Source of the DNA: an uncultured Gammaproteobacteria bacterium
GTDB taxonomy: Bacteria; Pseudomonadota; Gammaproteobacteria; JAADHQ01
Direction: 5' to 3'
DNA: 64,000 nucleotides
Assembly (NCBI GenBank): GCA_947258655.1
Contig: CAMYJD010000006.1
Location: 1-64,000 of the forward strand
Every line of letters starts with the position of its first letter. Position 1 is the stretch's first letter. Of this stretch, positions 63,516 through 64,000 are shown in pieces. Under the pieces are notes generated by a model, which was given only the letters and a program-made list of their open reading frames with translations, was not told the DNA's origin and did no database searches. The position numbers and the translations under genes were made by a program.

Positions 63516-64000
63516 TACTCTTTTCGTTTTCCGGTATCGGGACACTGAGGCGTTGATAGATCCGATTAATCTCGTCAAGTTGTTGCTTGATTGTGGCATG
63601 CTCGTTCTCAAGCTCATCCATGCGCGACTCAACACTGTCGCGGGAGTCGCTGATTTTACGCAATGTCAGCAGACGTTTTTCTATCGCTAGCTTGTTTTCC
63701 TTGATTTGTACGGCAAGAGGGCGCATAGCGTCTTTTTCCCACGCGACGAGGTCATCGTTTGCCTGGAACAGGATATCGCGGGCCTGACTGACCATCTGGA
63801 TAAAGAATCGTTTGATAACGAAATTCTGTTCAGACATCGTGGATACCGGACTCTTGCGGTATTCCTCTGCTTTGGCGTACAGGTTTTCGAGATCGACGAG
63901 GTATTTCTTGACCTTGAATGCCCTTGGTTTGTTGCATTTAAGTCCATGCTCTTCATGGAATTTTCTGTAGATCGCATTGACCAGGCGATGGAGGGTGTCG
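63505..64000 (-). CDS. Possible dynamin-family protein, C-terminal part (partial)
   Basis: The frame is open from the right edge through 63505 (about 164 residues seen) and has no start in the window, so the N-terminus lies outside. Visible sequence is helical and charged: KFHEEHGLKCNKPRAF, KKYLVDLENLYAKAEEYRKS, then a long coiled-coil (MDELENEHATIKQQLDEIN) to the end. The composition and the position of KPRAF before the helices resemble the C-terminal stalk of bacterial dynamin-family GTPases; the GTPase itself is not visible. An ATG at 63837 is internal. Confidence 0.4.
   Translation of the reverse strand, partial: DTLHRLVNAIYRKFHEEHGLKCNKPRAFKVKKYLVDLENLYAKAEEYRKSPVSTMSEQNFVIKRFFIQMVSQARDILFQANDDLVAWEKDAMRPLAVQIKENKLAIEKRLLTLRKISDSRDSVESRMDELENEHATIKQQLDEINRIYQRLSVPIPENEKSISA

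Noticed and set aside
1-64000. CRISPR arrays, tRNA or rRNA genes and prophage
   Set aside because: No regularly spaced direct repeats, clover-leaf patterns, rRNA core sequences or phage structural genes were found by reading both strands.

Overview
The window looks like a chromosomal segment of a gammaproteobacterium, probably a sulfur-oxidising or respiratory environmental one. This is inference from gene content: a full System I cytochrome c maturation operon, an exported methanethiol oxidase (SBP56 family), DsrC-like and DsrE-like proteins, NnrS, a split class II (B12) ribonucleotide reductase, and many c-di-GMP and outer-membrane lipoprotein genes. Coding density is moderate and the gaps carry many short palindromic and MITE-like repeats. 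No tRNA, rRNA, CRISPR array or prophage was recognised.

Layout. 1-135 is the right end of an IS3-family element inserted into a palindromic repeat. 136-9070 holds a ChaN-like haem lipoprotein gene convergent with a TrmO-like gene, mtoX, and envelope genes (an 840-aa lipoprotein, a beta-barrel, a DUF2279/YfiM-like lipoprotein, a secreted protein). 9430-12788 has a SulP transporter behind a perfect palindrome and an HD-GYP phosphodiesterase. 13198-20098 (minus) is ccmABCDEFGHI, mostly with start/stop overlaps. 20705-25898 has a small periplasmic protein, a membrane-anchored glutamate-synthase-like FMN protein, a subtilase-like protein lacking its serine, and nnrS. 26032-30217 is a compact operon (membrane protein, winged-helix regulator, zinc-ribbon ABC exporter, DUF1854 protein) behind a near-consensus sigma70 promoter whose spacer is itself a palindrome repeated downstream: the best candidate here for an undescribed regulated system.

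30838-38597 holds a YCII-like protein, a hypothetical, a CelD-type acyltransferase, an ECF sigma/membrane partner/TPR set, and a CheY-CheC-GGDEF/EAL signalling trio. 38883-45790 pairs a Crp-type regulator with a divergent CHASE2 nucleotide cyclase and a FecR-TPR-beta-barrel protein. 45930-50846 has a DsrC-like protein, a free-standing S53-propeptide-like protein, a thiol-dioxygenase-like cupin, a Sel1 protein, a DegQ/DegP protease and Hsp20. 51198-54191 is nrdJa-nrdJb with a candidate NrdR box. 54265-58665 has periplasmic and Sel1 proteins, a hydrolase, a DsrE-like protein and a GxGxxx hexapeptide-repeat protein. 57755-59841 is dense in repeats, including two related ~230-bp TIR elements either side of a small lipoprotein gene. 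The window closes with a Ycf46-like AAA ATPase, an LRV-repeat protein, an HU-family protein, a TauE/SafE-like membrane protein and the C-terminal part of a possible dynamin-family protein that runs off the right edge.

Family names come from recognising motifs by eye; no database search was run.
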